Shown one piece after another: positions 11,501-21,968 of a DNA stretch of 64,000 nucleotides. The position numbers and the translations under genes are program-made. Where the stretch lies: assembly GCA_905147135.1 (NCBI GenBank), contig LR990041.1, positions 9,051,907 to 9,115,906 on the forward strand, written 5' to 3'. This DNA is from Blastobasis lacticolella (Eukaryota > Arthropoda > Insecta > Lepidoptera > Blastobasidae). Under the pieces are notes generated by a model, which saw nothing but the letters and a program-made list of their open reading frames with translations, did no database searches and was not told the origin of the DNA. Every line of letters starts with the position of its first letter. Position 1 is the stretch's first letter.

Positions 11501-12138
11501 ATCCGTAATCGAGATAACATGTTCCTTTCGCCTTCCGTAATTATTTAAAAACACGATAACGTACTTTAGTATATTGTAGTTTTATTAACGTAGTTTTCGT
11601 TTCATTTGCATACTTATATTGAACTCTACCATATTGATAGAGTTCCTGCTCCTATAATGTAGAGTTAATTAGTTCATCAAGTTCCTCCGACGCGTGGGTG
11701 TGAGTCGGCGGGGAGGGTAGAGCCGCTCTACCTTCCCTTTGAGCGTAGTTGTGGGGCTTGTTAAGCAGAATAGAGCCGATCTCTACGATACGACTTATTT
11801 GTTTGCCTTCGATCGACTCTACTGAGGGGTACTTTATGGAGTGCGGAGAGACGTGGGGGAATAAATTAACAAATTGTCGCCGCATTGTACGTGTGAAATT
11901 GAAGGTTTTCATTCCCAGTGTTGGAGGCTTGTCGGATACCTTTTTTATAGTATAGGAGGCAGAGGCACACGTGCAGGCGGTTCATATTAAAGAAAGGGAT
12001 CACAATCGTCCAGGACATCTGTAACCTACTGGGAACGGAAGCAGTGCCTTCCTTTGAGATATCTGTGCCTTCCTTAAGATAGATACCGATACAGGCACCC
12101 AGATATAACTTTGAAGAACCCCAAGTTACAGTGCAAAG
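8541..12138. other. unannotated; unique GC-rich subsegments
   Basis: No coding or repeat homology recognised. The stretch at about 9130-9420 is GC-rich and contains several Hox-like 'aataaaa' and 'tttatgg' words, so it could be a regulatory element. At 10595-10665 the 11-mer 'gtacaaaggac' occurs twice, 50 bp apart, within a G+C-balanced tract. Both observations are descriptive; conservation could not be tested. Confidence 0.35.
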
Positions 12139-12429
12139 CTAAAACTTCGTGGGGTGATCATTCCACATCTTGCACGTGCGTGGTAAAAAGGGTCGTTTTA
12201 TGTTAGTTGGATATCTGGTATCCAGATTATGTGGATGAAATGAATAACTGTCGAAGGGCGCGATGGTGGAAAATTGACGATGACACGCGGTAAAACAATC
12301 CCCATAGAACAGACGGTAGAAAACACACACACACAACCAAAAACGTCTGTCCGGAGGCCTAAAGGATCCAAATCGTCTGTGACTAAGGGATCGTCGATAA
12401 TAAGAGCAGCCCGGATTGAATAGACTCAA
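12139..12429 (-). pseudogene. LINE ORF2 C-terminal fragment (second family)
   Basis: The minus-strand frame is open for 96 codons. It contains 'CVCVFYRLFYGDC', then 'SFHPHNLDTRYPTNIKRPFLPRTCKMWNDHPTKF' in abbreviated form: HPH-L near residues 66-69, FLPRT near 80-84 and MWND-P near 87-92. This is the conserved C-terminal pattern downstream of RT in insect LINEs (FYRL.HG.C ... HPH.L ... FLPRT..MWN.LP). It differs from the 7.0-kb copy, so it is another family. No RT domain is attached. It is a truncated, inactive copy. Confidence 0.65.
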
Positions 12430-12605
12430 GTCTCATCACCATTATCATATCAGCAACTTTACTGCCTCATAGGACATCTGTTTTTCGAACTATCTGCCCA
12501 CTGCCACTTTAACCTGGCAATCTGGTTATGCCGGTGACCTTAGTTCACTTGCGGATCTCCTCATTTCTGATTCTATCGCGCAATGAAACTCCGAGCATAA
12601 CACTT
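12430..12605 (-). pseudogene. RTE-like retroposon RT tail and 3'-end fragment
   Basis: Minus-strand 12605-12490 reads 'VMLGVSLRDRIRNEEIRK', then a stop, 'TKVTGITRLPG', a stop and 'SGSGQ'. It aligns with the 'RISLRDRIRNIEIRRRTGVT.VGNRVARLKWQWAGH' segment of the RT copy at 23.2-24.1 kb. The adjacent 12430-12490 (tcatcaccattatcat, then a degenerate 'actgcc..ataggacat') resembles the 3' end of the same class. Two in-frame stops show that it is dead. Confidence 0.6.
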
Positions 12606-13309
12606 TCGCTTTTTTATAAGGTCAATAGCGACTCAAGTCTACCTATCAGAAAATCTAATGTCTGTTGCTACAGAGCTGAAAATAATGCTTTTATCTAAAA
12701 AGTACTTTCTTAACGCAAAGTGATTAAAAAAACTCCGTAACAACTTTCGCGAAGCGTCCGTAATAAAGTTAAAAGAAAAACGCGGACAGATTAACAAAGT
12801 TCCAAATCCTAAATAGGAGGTTTCCTCGCCGCGTCGCTGTCAATTACCGCGTCCCGCCGAGCCGCCCCGAGATTATATTTTAGATAATGGCTGTGTAATC
12901 ACGGCGGTGATTTATCACGCTGCTATCTCAGCCTTCACTGTCCATTAGGCAATCGGGAGTGCAACCCTTTGTCGCGTGTCCCGCTCGTGCGGCGGGTGAC
13001 GTGCGCGACAAATACAATGCGAGTTGCTGTGCAAGTAGTACGGAGCTGACTCGACAACAGGGATGTTATACTCCATAACCGTAACAGAAATTTTCGGGTA
13101 GTTGAGACTTTGTCATGGAACCATGCCATTCGTGATGGAACTCCATTATATTATAGATTAAAACACTTTTATACACTAGTTCCACTAAATGTATTATATT
13201 TATAAACTTTTAATTAGATGTGACCGGACATCATCTTTTCATCATCAGCAGAACAGTACAGTTTTACAAGTAGTTAAAAGTATCATAGTTTTAATCTGTA
13301 AGAAACTTT
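12606..13309. other. unannotated sequence
   Basis: No feature recognised. The 12830-12960 part is moderately GC-rich and unique; a minus-strand ORF at 12935-13129 has no recognisable homology. Confidence 0.45.
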
Positions 13310-13610
13310 CGGATATCTGAAATAAAAAAATATCCGTAACTGTTATCGAATCCGAAATAAAAGGTTTTAATACTTTCGGATAGGGGTGGGGTTTAAATGT
13401 GACATTTGACGTGTTTTTAAGTAAAATAGCAATAAAATAAATTTTATAATTCCGATAAAATATAATAGGTATCCGTAAACGAAACTATCCGATACTAACG
13501 GATAATCGGAAATCATTTCATATCCGTAACTGTAACTGAAACCGGTATAATATTATCGCTATATCCGCATCCGTATCCAGATCCGAAATTGCATATCCAT
13601 AACATACCTA
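13310..13610. repeat. degenerate TATCCG hexamer array
   Basis: Words such as tatccg, atccgtaactgt, atccgat, ggatat and cggata recur on both strands through the interval. Their density is highest at 13480-13610 (ccgtaactgtaact, atatccgcatccgtatcc). This is a decayed TATCCG-type simple repeat, a pattern also seen in lepidopteran intergenic DNA. Confidence 0.5.
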
Positions 13611-14617
13611 CTTGACACTAGTGGTATTTTATATCCCTACAAAACAAATACTAAGTAACACCCAAGACATAACTAATCTAATATAACTCGATATATCGGT
13701 ATTGTAAAGGTAACCGTTTGGAACATTGAAATATTTTAAAACTGGAATTCTGGTACTGAGAATTTGATAACCAACATCTCTTAAACAGTCATGAGACTAT
13801 CATAAATTGCTGTACAACATAAACTTATGTTAACGTTAAAAGCCGAGAGGCGCTAACGAAGTGAGGGCCCAACAATTGACATGCATTAGAGGTATTTCCG
13901 GGGGCGTTTGGGCAACGTCGTTACCGACCGGAAATTCAATCGACTCTCCCAGCGGATCCACTGGTGCTAAATTTTGTAGAATACGTAGATTATCCTGGAA
14001 ATATTGCTTTTTTATGGCATACGGTAAACAAAAAGGCTAGCAGGATACTGGCAGAATATTTGTACTCAGTTTCAAGTAAAGTAAGATATTCACCCCCTGT
14101 TAAACAGGTGAAAATTTGTATTTATCAGGGGATGAATTTCTAAATAATCGCTTTTGACATATCTTTCCTTCATGCAAAATTTCAAGCTCCTATAACTAGC
14201 GGTTTACCAATGCGTTACTAACAGTCATATTTAGTAAATTTCAGCCCCAGTTTTACCCTCTAAGGGACGAAATTATAAATTTGATTTACATTTTAATTAT
14301 TTGTTTTGTAGAATATTTCATATTTGTTTTTCAAGAGGGGTAGGCAGGGGGCAGGGGGCAGGGGACTTCATTGTTCCACTAGCTTTATTAATTAAAACCC
14401 ATTACCAAAACAATACTAGTTTTTTTTTATCTTACACTATATAGGAAAACACAGAACTTCCAGAGCAAAATATAACGCCAACCATATCCATTTATGGAAG
14501 ATTCAGTCATAGAGGCAGACCATTCATTACCTCCGTAAACTCGAATTGGTCAGCAGCATTTTCTCCTATTTTCCGTATTTGGACACAAATCGTTCTGTTA
14601 AGCATATTTTTCAATCT
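13611..14617. other. unannotated AT-rich sequence
   Basis: No gene or repeat supported. A short 'gggcagggggcagggggcag' purine run lies at about 14346-14364. Confidence 0.45.
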
Positions 14618-14705
14618 CCAATCCCACGCCAAGTGTGAAGATTATAGCAAAGCCCTCCACAAATGTAGAGGAGGCTCAATTCCAGCCGTGGACCTTTATG
14701 ATATG
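14618..14705 (+). repeat. RTE-like retroposon 3'-end fragment
   Basis: The blocks 'gccaagtgtgaagattat', 'gcaaagccctcc' and 'ccagccgtggac' match the 3' ends at 37.26, 45.06 and 60.23 kb (gccaagcgtggagattatgg ... gcagtggactgt). This copy is diverged and lacks a clear TGA-repeat tail. Confidence 0.5.
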
Positions 14706-15230
14706 TTGAAAATGACAACCTTCGTTTTTCTGTATCACATTAGTCGACAGAAATCACGAAAATGAGTTCCTCCACAATGTAAATACTGTAGAACAATGGT
14801 ACTGGGCTGTGAAACTCGTTAGCGACGAGCCGACTCACTGGCTCAGAGCGAGACATCATGGCGCCAATCATTCCGCCGCCGGGTTGGGCGTTCGAAAAGT
14901 ACTATGTGGCTTCCGTACAGAGTAACGACGCTTACAGGCAGCGCTTATTAACGAATATTTTTTAGTTTTTTTATAGAATTTACAATTTTTTTTATTTTAG
15001 TTATAATTTTGATTATGGTTTGACTTACTATAGGATTCGACTACTTGAAACGGATCTCACCATTAACTAAAATTAGTTTGCTCTTTTGAATATTTGTGAA
15101 CGCAACTTTGCAAATCCTCTAAGCGGTCCCCACAAAACCTATGTCTTAAAAAGGATCTAAGCCTACTGATATTAGTTTCCTATATTAATCATTTTCTGTA
15201 ACTTTTATAGTGTTCTTATTATATAGGATG
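14706..15230. other. unannotated sequence
   Basis: AT-rich except for a GC-rich patch at 14840-14940. Nothing recognisable. Confidence 0.45.
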
Positions 15231-15440
15231 CTAGTGGACCCTTCGTGACTTCGTTAGTGTACACCTACTTTACCGTACCTACCCTTTTTTTCATGCTTAT
15301 AAAACTTACTCTTGAATCATTCTACCTATTGTTGAAAACCGCATTAAACTTCGTTGCGTAGATTAAAAGATTTAAGCATACATAGATACATACATAGAAA
15401 GAAGGACAGGCGGAGGGAAGTATTATTATTTTATACTTGA
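15231..15440 (-). mobile_element. non-autonomous Helitron copy (family H)
   Basis: On the minus strand it starts TCAAGTATAAAATAA at 15440, preceded by A. It contains the family blocks 'ctgtcc.tctttctatgtatg', 'gattaaagatt' and 'agagtaagttttata', and ends with GTCCACTAG at 15231. The usual CGCG..CGCG hairpin is eroded here (acgaagtcacgaaggg). About 210 bp with no coding sequence. Confidence 0.6.
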
Positions 15441-16185
15441 TCAAATCTATACCTTGTCCCAACGGACATGGTCTAGGTTATTTCATAGCCCGTGAAAATA
15501 AATTGAATTCGATTCTCGAATTAGATGCGAGATATGCTTCCACAATATGATTTTAAGGTAAACTGACCCTTATACTGAACTCAAAAGTATGAACAAAGGT
15601 TCAGACCGTATTATAATAATAATTTCTTAAGAAAAGTAAGCTGTACCTTTTGTAAATTTTATCAATAAGTTCATTTAAATTGTAACTTTTTTTGTACATG
15701 GTTGTACAATGGTTTAATAAATAAATAAATTCATATGATAACATGGACCATAATTGTTATACGACTTAACAAATTCACTCTCTGAATCTCACGCTACTCT
15801 GCGCTAGCCCCGTCACATTGGCGGTATAGCGCGCGCGTCCATCTCCACTAATGTCGGTGGTGTGCAAATATTTGAGCTGGCAAGACTTATTGATCATCCG
15901 GGAGCAGTCCGGGAGCGGATCATGGCGCCTCCGCGTCACGTTTCGAGTGCTTGTAAGCACTCCGTGCGTGCGATCCTGCAGCACAGATGGAGAGATCGAC
16001 AGTGTTTAATGTTACTGGGTGGTATTGTAGCACTATATGTAAAGTTATGTTATGTGATTTTGTTATGTTGTGTGAAAACACAACGGAGGAGGAGTAAGGA
16101 GTTTAATCAGTTTGGCGAAAGTGCTTTGCCATATTGTAGGTAGGTATATGTTGTATAGGATAGTAGCTGCTCGGCGCTACTTCGT
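15441..16185. other. LINE-tail trace and GC-rich patch
   Basis: At 15695-15731 'tacatggttgtacaatgg' is followed by (TAAA)n, resembling a plus-strand LINE 3' tail. At 15775-16010 a GC-rich unique segment is open on both strands; one plus frame reads 'VCKYLSWQDLLIIREQ', superficially F-box-like, followed by a GTAAGC donor-like site near 15952. The evidence is too weak for a gene call. Confidence 0.35.
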
Positions 16186-16330
16186 TCGCGTGGTTTCAAT
16201 TTAATTAACTCTAACCCGACCCTACCTCTACCCATCCTACCCTACCCCGACCATTCGCCGACCTTAGTCCTAATTCAACCTTAGTCTACTACCCTTTTTC
16301 TTTTATACAAACTTCGCTGACTAATAATTT
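16186..16330 (-). mobile_element. degenerate Helitron-like end with CTACC minisatellite
   Basis: The minus strand shows GGGTAGGATGGGTAGAGG-type minisatellite followed by 'cacgcgaacgaagtagcgcc', the family's 3' hairpin region with one arm changed. The CTAG terminus is lost. Confidence 0.45.
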
Positions 16331-16582
16331 ATATTCCTAGATTAGGTTTAAAAAAAAATTTTTTTTAATGAAAAGGTAATTTTATAAAAACTTTTCAACA
16401 CTATCATACGTAACTAAACTTTCATCTAGATGACGACGCAATGGTCATGACTTATGTCACGTTCTAATTAGGCACTGTTTTGAACGAATACATTTTAACT
16501 GGAATTAGGAAAATAGAAAACAGAGAAAGGTAAAAGAAAATTCAGAGGCGCTGGGCGACTAGAAGAAGTAACATTCACGTTT

Positions 16583-16879
16583 ATGGGGAGGTGGATCGCC
16601 AAACGGACTTACATATATATATCTACTAGTATTTACAAATGGTCGTTTCCAGAAACTTCAACTTTGTCCTCAGGTCAAAGGATCCTCATCAGTACACAGA
16701 AGCAATTCCAGAATTCCAATAGGAAAATTCCAACTGAGAAAATGTTTAGAGATATTCCACTTATAGTTTACAAACGGCCAGTTCAAGAAACTTCAATCAT
16801 GTCCTCAATACAAAAGTCCAGTAGTACACAGAAGCAGTCAATACGCAGAATTCCAACTGAGCATAGACTTCAAAATTAA
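16583..16879 (+). CDS. unknown ORF with two internal repeats
   Basis: An ATG-started 98-codon frame that I do not recognise. It contains two direct copies of one unit (16632-16738 and 16767-16861). At the protein level these read 'YKWSFPETSTLSSGQ..STQKQ..N..KIPTE' and 'YKRPVQETSIMSSIQ..STQKQSIRRIPTE'. The two copies differ in length by 12 bases, through gaps of about 3 and 9 bases, so both copies stay in the same frame. That pattern suggests descent from coding sequence, but there is no known domain, no upstream promoter signal and no splice context. It may equally be a fragment of an unrecognised mobile element. Confidence 0.25.
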   Translation: MGRWIAKRTYIYISTSIYKWSFPETSTLSSGQRILISTQKQFQNSNRKIPTEKMFRDIPLIVYKRPVQETSIMSSIQKSSSTQKQSIRRIPTEHRLQN

Positions 16880-17527
16880 AATTCCCCAACACGCCCCCCA
16901 AATATGTATCGAAGCCGTCTATGTAGCGGCTGTATCTGGTCATAATTAAAACGGGGCGGTGAAGCCATTTGCATACACCTATAGAGCGAAGCAGGTACGT
17001 CACAGCTCACAAATGAGAGTGTAATTTCAGCGTGTCCTTTGAAGTGAGATTACTGCCCCGCCTCCCGCGCCCCGCCCGCGTTTCGCAAATTAAATCCCTC
17101 ACAGGACTCTCATTAACAGAATTTAACGCAAGTAATGAGGACCGGACTCGATCAAACAGATTATAAACTTGCCGACCAAAGGATTGATCGAGTGACGTCA
17201 GGAACTCAGGACGTACTTTTTGTAGTGGGTGGCGGTGACAGTGATATCTAAGTTCAACTTAACCTTAAGTACCTTAAGGTACTAGGTTACTTTACTATAA
17301 TCTTTTAGACGTGAATTATACATGAATATCTTCCTTTTCAAAAATTGGGTGCGACAGATATTCGTGCGACATAAAAATGGTGTACTTCACGCGGCCATTT
17401 CTCAAAAGAAGTAAAACTACACATAAAGTTAGTTTCGAAACGATAAAATGTTGAAGCAATCAAGTACAAGAAGACTTACTAAAAATTGCGGCAAGTAACG
17501 TTAGCTTGACTTGTAACTCTAAAACGG
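16880..17527. other. unannotated; GC-box segment
   Basis: Contains a GC-rich stretch at 17050-17090 (ccccgcc, ccccgccc) followed by TAAT/ATTA-rich sequence to about 17165 and a 'tgacgtca' CRE near 17194. It could be regulatory, but no transcript evidence can be drawn from sequence alone. Confidence 0.3.
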
Positions 17528-17587
17528 GTATTTACGTCGGTTGAGGGTACTCGTGCAGGTACGAGTACCCTCAACCGACGTAAATAC
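17528..17587. repeat. perfect 27-bp inverted repeat (6-nt loop)
   Basis: 17528-17554 and 17561-17587 are exact reverse complements, separated by GCAGGT. Weaker complementarity continues outward: 'actctaaaacgggt' near 17515 against 'acccattttgtgttttagagt' ending near 17632. There is no TA-rich terminal motif, so it could be a young palindromic insertion, a small-RNA hairpin or a replication-generated palindrome. Confidence 0.85.
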
Positions 17588-17635
17588 AACACACATCAGA
17601 AAATACTGCTACCCATTTTGTGTTTTAGAGTAGTC

Positions 17636-17662
17636 AGTAGTAGTAGTAGTAGTAGTAATAGT
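17636..17662. repeat. (TAG)n microsatellite
   Basis: Seven to eight consecutive AGT/TAG triplets, then an interrupted 'aatag'. Confidence 0.85.
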
Positions 17663-18154
17663 CGCCCTTTATGAGACTCGTTAATGGCTGCAGTTGGTGC
17701 TACATTCTACTCTGGCGGTCCCCTCAATGCGTTAAGTACATTTGGTACATTAGCTGCTAAAGACAACACCCGTAATAGTCCATAATTAATCAATTTGAGC
17801 CTCTTCCCCATTAGTGGATGATTTTGATATAATCGCCACGCTTGTTAGCCGGGTTAGAGATCGCAATTATGAAAAACGTTCTTTTAATCTTCAGAGACCT
17901 TAGTCAACTTCAAACAATTCGGTGTTCTCATGTCATTCTATCATCCAAAACAACGGAAAAATTACAGCTCGCAGCCAACAACAACAAATATACGTAAAGC
18001 TATTCTCAATTCTCTATTTTTGCAAGAACAGCCGTGAGATGACGATACTCCGACATCGGGCAGCCTCCCCAGCAAACAAGGGCAATATTTATAGAAATGT
18101 GATTTGGCGGATTTATGTTGGCGGCCCCCCGGCGCCGGCTTCGGCGGCGCGCCG
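17663..18154. other. unannotated sequence
   Basis: No feature recognised apart from a GC-rich end (from about 18110) that passes into the duplicated segment below. Confidence 0.45.
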
Positions 18155-18347
18155 TCCCGCCGGCCAGACCCGGCGGCGCCTATCGACCGGAGCTGGCTTG
18201 GCTACGAACCCGCGACACAGATTCCGGACTCTGGACCACCAGGTCGAGGTCTAACACAAACGTTTTTTTGTAAGATCTAGTCAGGGACTAGATTCTAGAC
18301 TCTGGACCACCAGTTCGAGGTCTAGCACAAAGCGTTTTTTTTGTAAG
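18155..18347. repeat. dispersed repeat unit plus 71-bp tandem duplication
   Basis: The blocks 'ggccagacccggcg.cgcc', 'tatcgaccgg', 'gacacaga' and 'gtcgaggt' of 18155-18250 recur in order at 19155-19255. Within this region 'gactctggaccacca.ttcg' (18227) with its downstream 'cgttttttt..gtaaga' is tandemly repeated at 18298, about 71 bp later. The element class is unknown. Confidence 0.55.
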
Positions 18348-18625
18348 AACAAGTTGTCTAGATACAGCTTATTCACGATATTCTTGAAGATGTCCAGATT
18401 ATAATTTTAAGGGAACACATTCGCATGCAACGAGTTCTATTCCTTAGCCGTATGCATTAGAAAGGTTGAATCTAAAGGGTTTGTGCGGATTGTTGGAAGG
18501 CTAATGGCATAAGTATGGAAAGTCCGCCCACGTCGCGTTTCCCGAAGAAGCAGTTAAGATGACTATGCTATGCGTCCCTTTTGTGAGACATAATCTGAAA
18601 GAAGTCACTTGACAAATCGTTATTT

Positions 18626-18663
18626 GCAATGACGAGTATAGTCGTTACTCTACTCGTCATTGC
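18626..18663. repeat. 13-bp perfect inverted repeat
   Basis: GCAATGACGAGTA (18626-18638) faces TACTCGTCATTGC (18651-18663) across a 12-nt spacer. Confidence 0.8.
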
Positions 18664-18679
18664 TTACTTCAAAGTTGAA

Positions 18680-18830
18680 AATGGCCGTCAACCGTGACCG
18701 TTGGGGTAGGCACACGATTCTCAAGTAGAAACTACAATAGAGTAAATGTGGAAAAAAAACATCCTCTGGCTAGATGGAGGGACGTAAAAGAGATGGTAAA
18801 ACATCTGCCAGTGGTTAGATGTGCAAAACT
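18680..18830 (+). pseudogene. possible RT-tail remnant
   Basis: Plus-strand reading gives 'DRWGRHTILK', a stop, then after a frameshift 'HPLARWRDVKEMVKH'. This resembles the 'DGRWS..IL.WRPR....GRPLARW.DDI' block that follows RT in RTE-like elements. It is short, with stops and a frame break, so the assignment is tentative. Confidence 0.35.
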
Positions 18831-19020
18831 GCGGTTTAAATGACAAGCTTAGAGCTGCATCCAGCATTGCAGTTGGCTGATAACGATGCATCGAAGTTAC
18901 TTCCGAAGCTGATACAAAATTACAATACTTAACTTAATGAGAGACACGCAGAATCCAAAGAATTTAGTATGAACGAAGGCTAGATCAAAGCACAGTGAGT
19001 ATAAAAACAAATTTTACAAA

Positions 19021-20198
19021 GTGCTGATAGTTACAGACGAAAACTTAATGCCCGGCTTTGTTTGCACAGTGAGCAATCCTTATATTATATTTTCTTTTTT
19101 TTATCGCGAAAGATGTAGAAACGTGACAGGCGTCAAGGCTACTAAAAGAATGTCCCGCTGGCCAGACCCGGCGACGCCTATCGACCGGGATGCTACAGCG
19201 ACTGGGCTGGCTATATCGATGACACAGAGTATCCAAAGCAGCGGGTCGAGGTTGAATAGAATGAAAGATGAAATCGCAAGGCATCAGGGAAAGTCAACCT
19301 GCCTCTTTAATCGCTTTCGTCGTGGGTCTACAGTAATTGTGTGTGACGTTATTGCCAACATTATAAGTTTCGTTTTCGTCTTGCTCGCCGTATTACTAGT
19401 GATTGATTCAAAAATTATGTTAAATTTGTTGTTGTTTTTGTTGTTTGTCATCATTAATAGACCGTTACTATTGAGCTTCATCCAAAATCTTAGTACAAGG
19501 CTTTACTTAATTTAGAAATTAGGCCCTTGTTACATAAATTTGTTGCTCTACCTCAAAGACATCTGTCGTTTTGTTCGACTATCGTGAGCGGAAGTGGTTT
19601 CGATGCTAATATATTATATTTTCAATATTAACCTATGGAAATCATTTGGGAATAATTTGTCCATAAGTATGGGAAAAGCGTATCATTACCAGATAAAAAA
19701 AATCCTAACATAACTCAACTGTGAATGAACCGCAATCTTTCATCCACGACAAGACATCAAAAGTCGTAATTATACAGGATACTCACGATCCGTAAACGTC
19801 AAAATAGCAACAAAGCGCCCATAATGTGCCATGGACGTAACATTAGCACCACTTTGTTTGCCCAACCCCCGTCTGAATGGTCCCTCTGACAGCTCGAGGT
19901 AAACTCCGTAACTAATTGGCCAGCCGCAATGAGCAGCGTTGAGGTCTCATTAAAATTTCAGAGCCCCAGGCGGGAACCGACACCGGCCCGCGCCCGTCGC
20001 AATCAATGCGCCAAATCTCAAATGAAATGCTCATAATGCATATGCGATAGGTGATTGACATACTTTGTATGTGAGCTAGTTATCTCTGCGGGGGATAATA
20101 TTTCGTATCATAATTTTACATTATTGAAACAAGACTGTTTTCGGTATGATCTTTACAAATATGGATGTAGGTAGTTTATTTGAATCTAGTGGAGTACT
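19021..20198. other. unannotated; second copy of the 18.16-kb repeat
   Basis: 19155-19255 is the diverged second copy of the 18155-18250 repeat. A 164-codon plus frame (19021-19515, GTG start) spans it, but its C-terminal half is leucine-rich low complexity over T-rich DNA, so it is not called. A GC-rich unique patch lies at 19960-20010. Confidence 0.4.
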
Positions 20199-20425
20199 CG
20201 ATTTCTGCGAGGTTTGTCAAAAATCCTCAAGCGATTTTGGTTTCTATACTAATGAATGACAGAAAGCTTATTTTATTATCTGTCAGCAAACGGGCAGCGC
20301 TCGCATAGTCTTCATGTCTACGACTCGTGTATCCCTCGTTTTCCACTCGGTTTCTGGCCCGTTGCTACGCGGTAACTATGCGGATATGACGCGTTTATAA
20401 GTGGCGACAAATAAAGGAGCCCTAA
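20199..20425. repeat. dispersed repeat family C, copy 1
   Basis: Shares 'cgatttctgcg', 'attttggtttct.tactaatga', 'acttattttattat.tgt', 'cgcggt.actacgc' and 'aag.ggcgacata' with 47679-47927 in the same order and spacing. It is a non-coding, CpG-rich dispersed element; no terminal inverted repeat is clear. Confidence 0.55.
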
Positions 20426-20575
20426 TAAATACAAGAAAATAAAATAATTGGCGTACTTCCGGAATATGGCGCGTTTCCGCTAATAATCTTATTTTCTCGA
20501 CGACGTCGCATCCGGCAGAAACAAATGCGTAGCAAGTAATAATGCCGACACCGTCCTTTCTCTCTGCGTTGCTAT

Positions 20576-20683
20576 CAGTATTTATTTTAATCTCGTGCAA
20601 CACATTAACAGGTTATTGTTCTATCGTTGCCGCCAGTATTTATTTTAATCTCGCGCAACACATTAATAGGTTATTGTTCTATC
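20576..20683. repeat. 50-bp tandem duplication
   Basis: 20576-20625 and 20634-20683 match except at two positions (t/c near the 'ctcg.gcaac' block and c/t in 'attaa.agg'), with a period of 58 bp. The near identity suggests a recent event. Confidence 0.85.
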
Positions 20684-21960
20684 TGCGAGCGGGATGCAGC
20701 AAAGTGGCGGGGGACAATTAATTTAGGGTCGCTCGCGCAGGGGCCGGCCATCCCGCACTCTACAGATTGTCGCGCCAATATTCAAATGGCGGAAACAATT
20801 AGCGTGAGTGCTCCAGGGCCCGCCCCATGGACAGCGAGACAAACAAATATAACACCAGATTAATAACCGGTAATGAGCGTTCGTCGCGCCACCTTTTCCT
20901 CTTCACGGAAGGATGACAATCCTTGGCGTCAAAATAATATCGCTTGTCTTTTTATTGTTTGGATCAAGAAGGCGACTTAGCTTCAACGAAATAACTTCCC
21001 TATTATTTTAATTGCAATGGTTATTATTAAAATGAGAGGAGATAATAAATATACAGTGCCGCTATAAGCTAAACATTACGAGTGATAATTGACAGAATCC
21101 TCCCCCGGGCTCGCTGCAAATCTCTTTTGTGTTGTGCGATAACGGTAACAAAGCCTTCTAATGTCTTTTAAGGACTTAGCGATTTAAACGGACTAAATAA
21201 TGAAGCTGCTACCCTACCCTTTCCCTCCTCGCGACGGGTCCGCCATGCAATTTATGGGCTTAAAACCTAGGGGATAGTACGTAAAATCTATATGTAGGTG
21301 GATAGAAACATGGTTATAAAATGAAAAATGAACGAGGTCGAAAGTGCTCGCAAAAAGCATCGCTCTAAAAATCGTGCACCTCACGTGAATTTACAGCAAA
21401 TAAGATTATGTTTTGAATTTTTCTTTAAATCGTTAAAACTGTGCTAACGGTCGTCTTTTAATTCGATGCTTATTCGATGGAATAAAATAACGTTAGAACA
21501 CTAGAGCATTAATTTAGATAGTTGATTACTCGTACTGTATCTAGTGTCAAAAGTAAGTTTACTGATTTGCCATGAATCGCTTGCCTGTTCACTGAATCGA
21601 TCAAAGTTACTCAAACAAGAGCAATAGTCTCTCCGCTGTGTTGGTCGAAGTAGTCGACCATAGCAACACAAAGCCGATCTACTTGTCTATCTATCAACAA
21701 GCGGTAAATTCAGCAGAAACGCTCGCGCCGCGGCCTCGCTCGTCAATCCGCATGACGACACAAATCCGGATGATGTCTGTTTGTTATCAGCGACTCGCAC
21801 GCGGGCCCTTGCCGTTCGGGGAAACTGAGGGATTTATTTCTTATAATATACTTATGCTTATGAATGATAGGTAGCTCGAAAGAGAAGACGATTAGTATGT
21901 GATTTGTTGGTGATAAACTATGAGGTTTTACTTTCGTGGTCATTCACTGCACATATACCT
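20684..21960. other. unannotated; GC-rich unique patch
   Basis: The first 200 bp (to about 20880) are GC-rich with 'caattaatt', 'caattag' and 'attaataaccggtaat', homeodomain-type words, and could be an enhancer. The remainder shows nothing recognisable. Confidence 0.3.
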
Positions 21961-21968
21961 ATTACCAT

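Noticed and set aside
15862..15984. F-box-like reading (VCKYLSWQDLLIIREQ) with donor-like GTAAGC
   Set aside because: Too short, the frame is closed upstream, and three frames are open here; similarity is superficial.
19021..19515. 164-codon plus-strand frame with a hydrophobic C-terminus
   Set aside because: Non-ATG start, overlaps a dispersed repeat, and the hydrophobic half is a product of T-rich low-complexity DNA; the opposite strand is Asn/Lys-rich in mirror.
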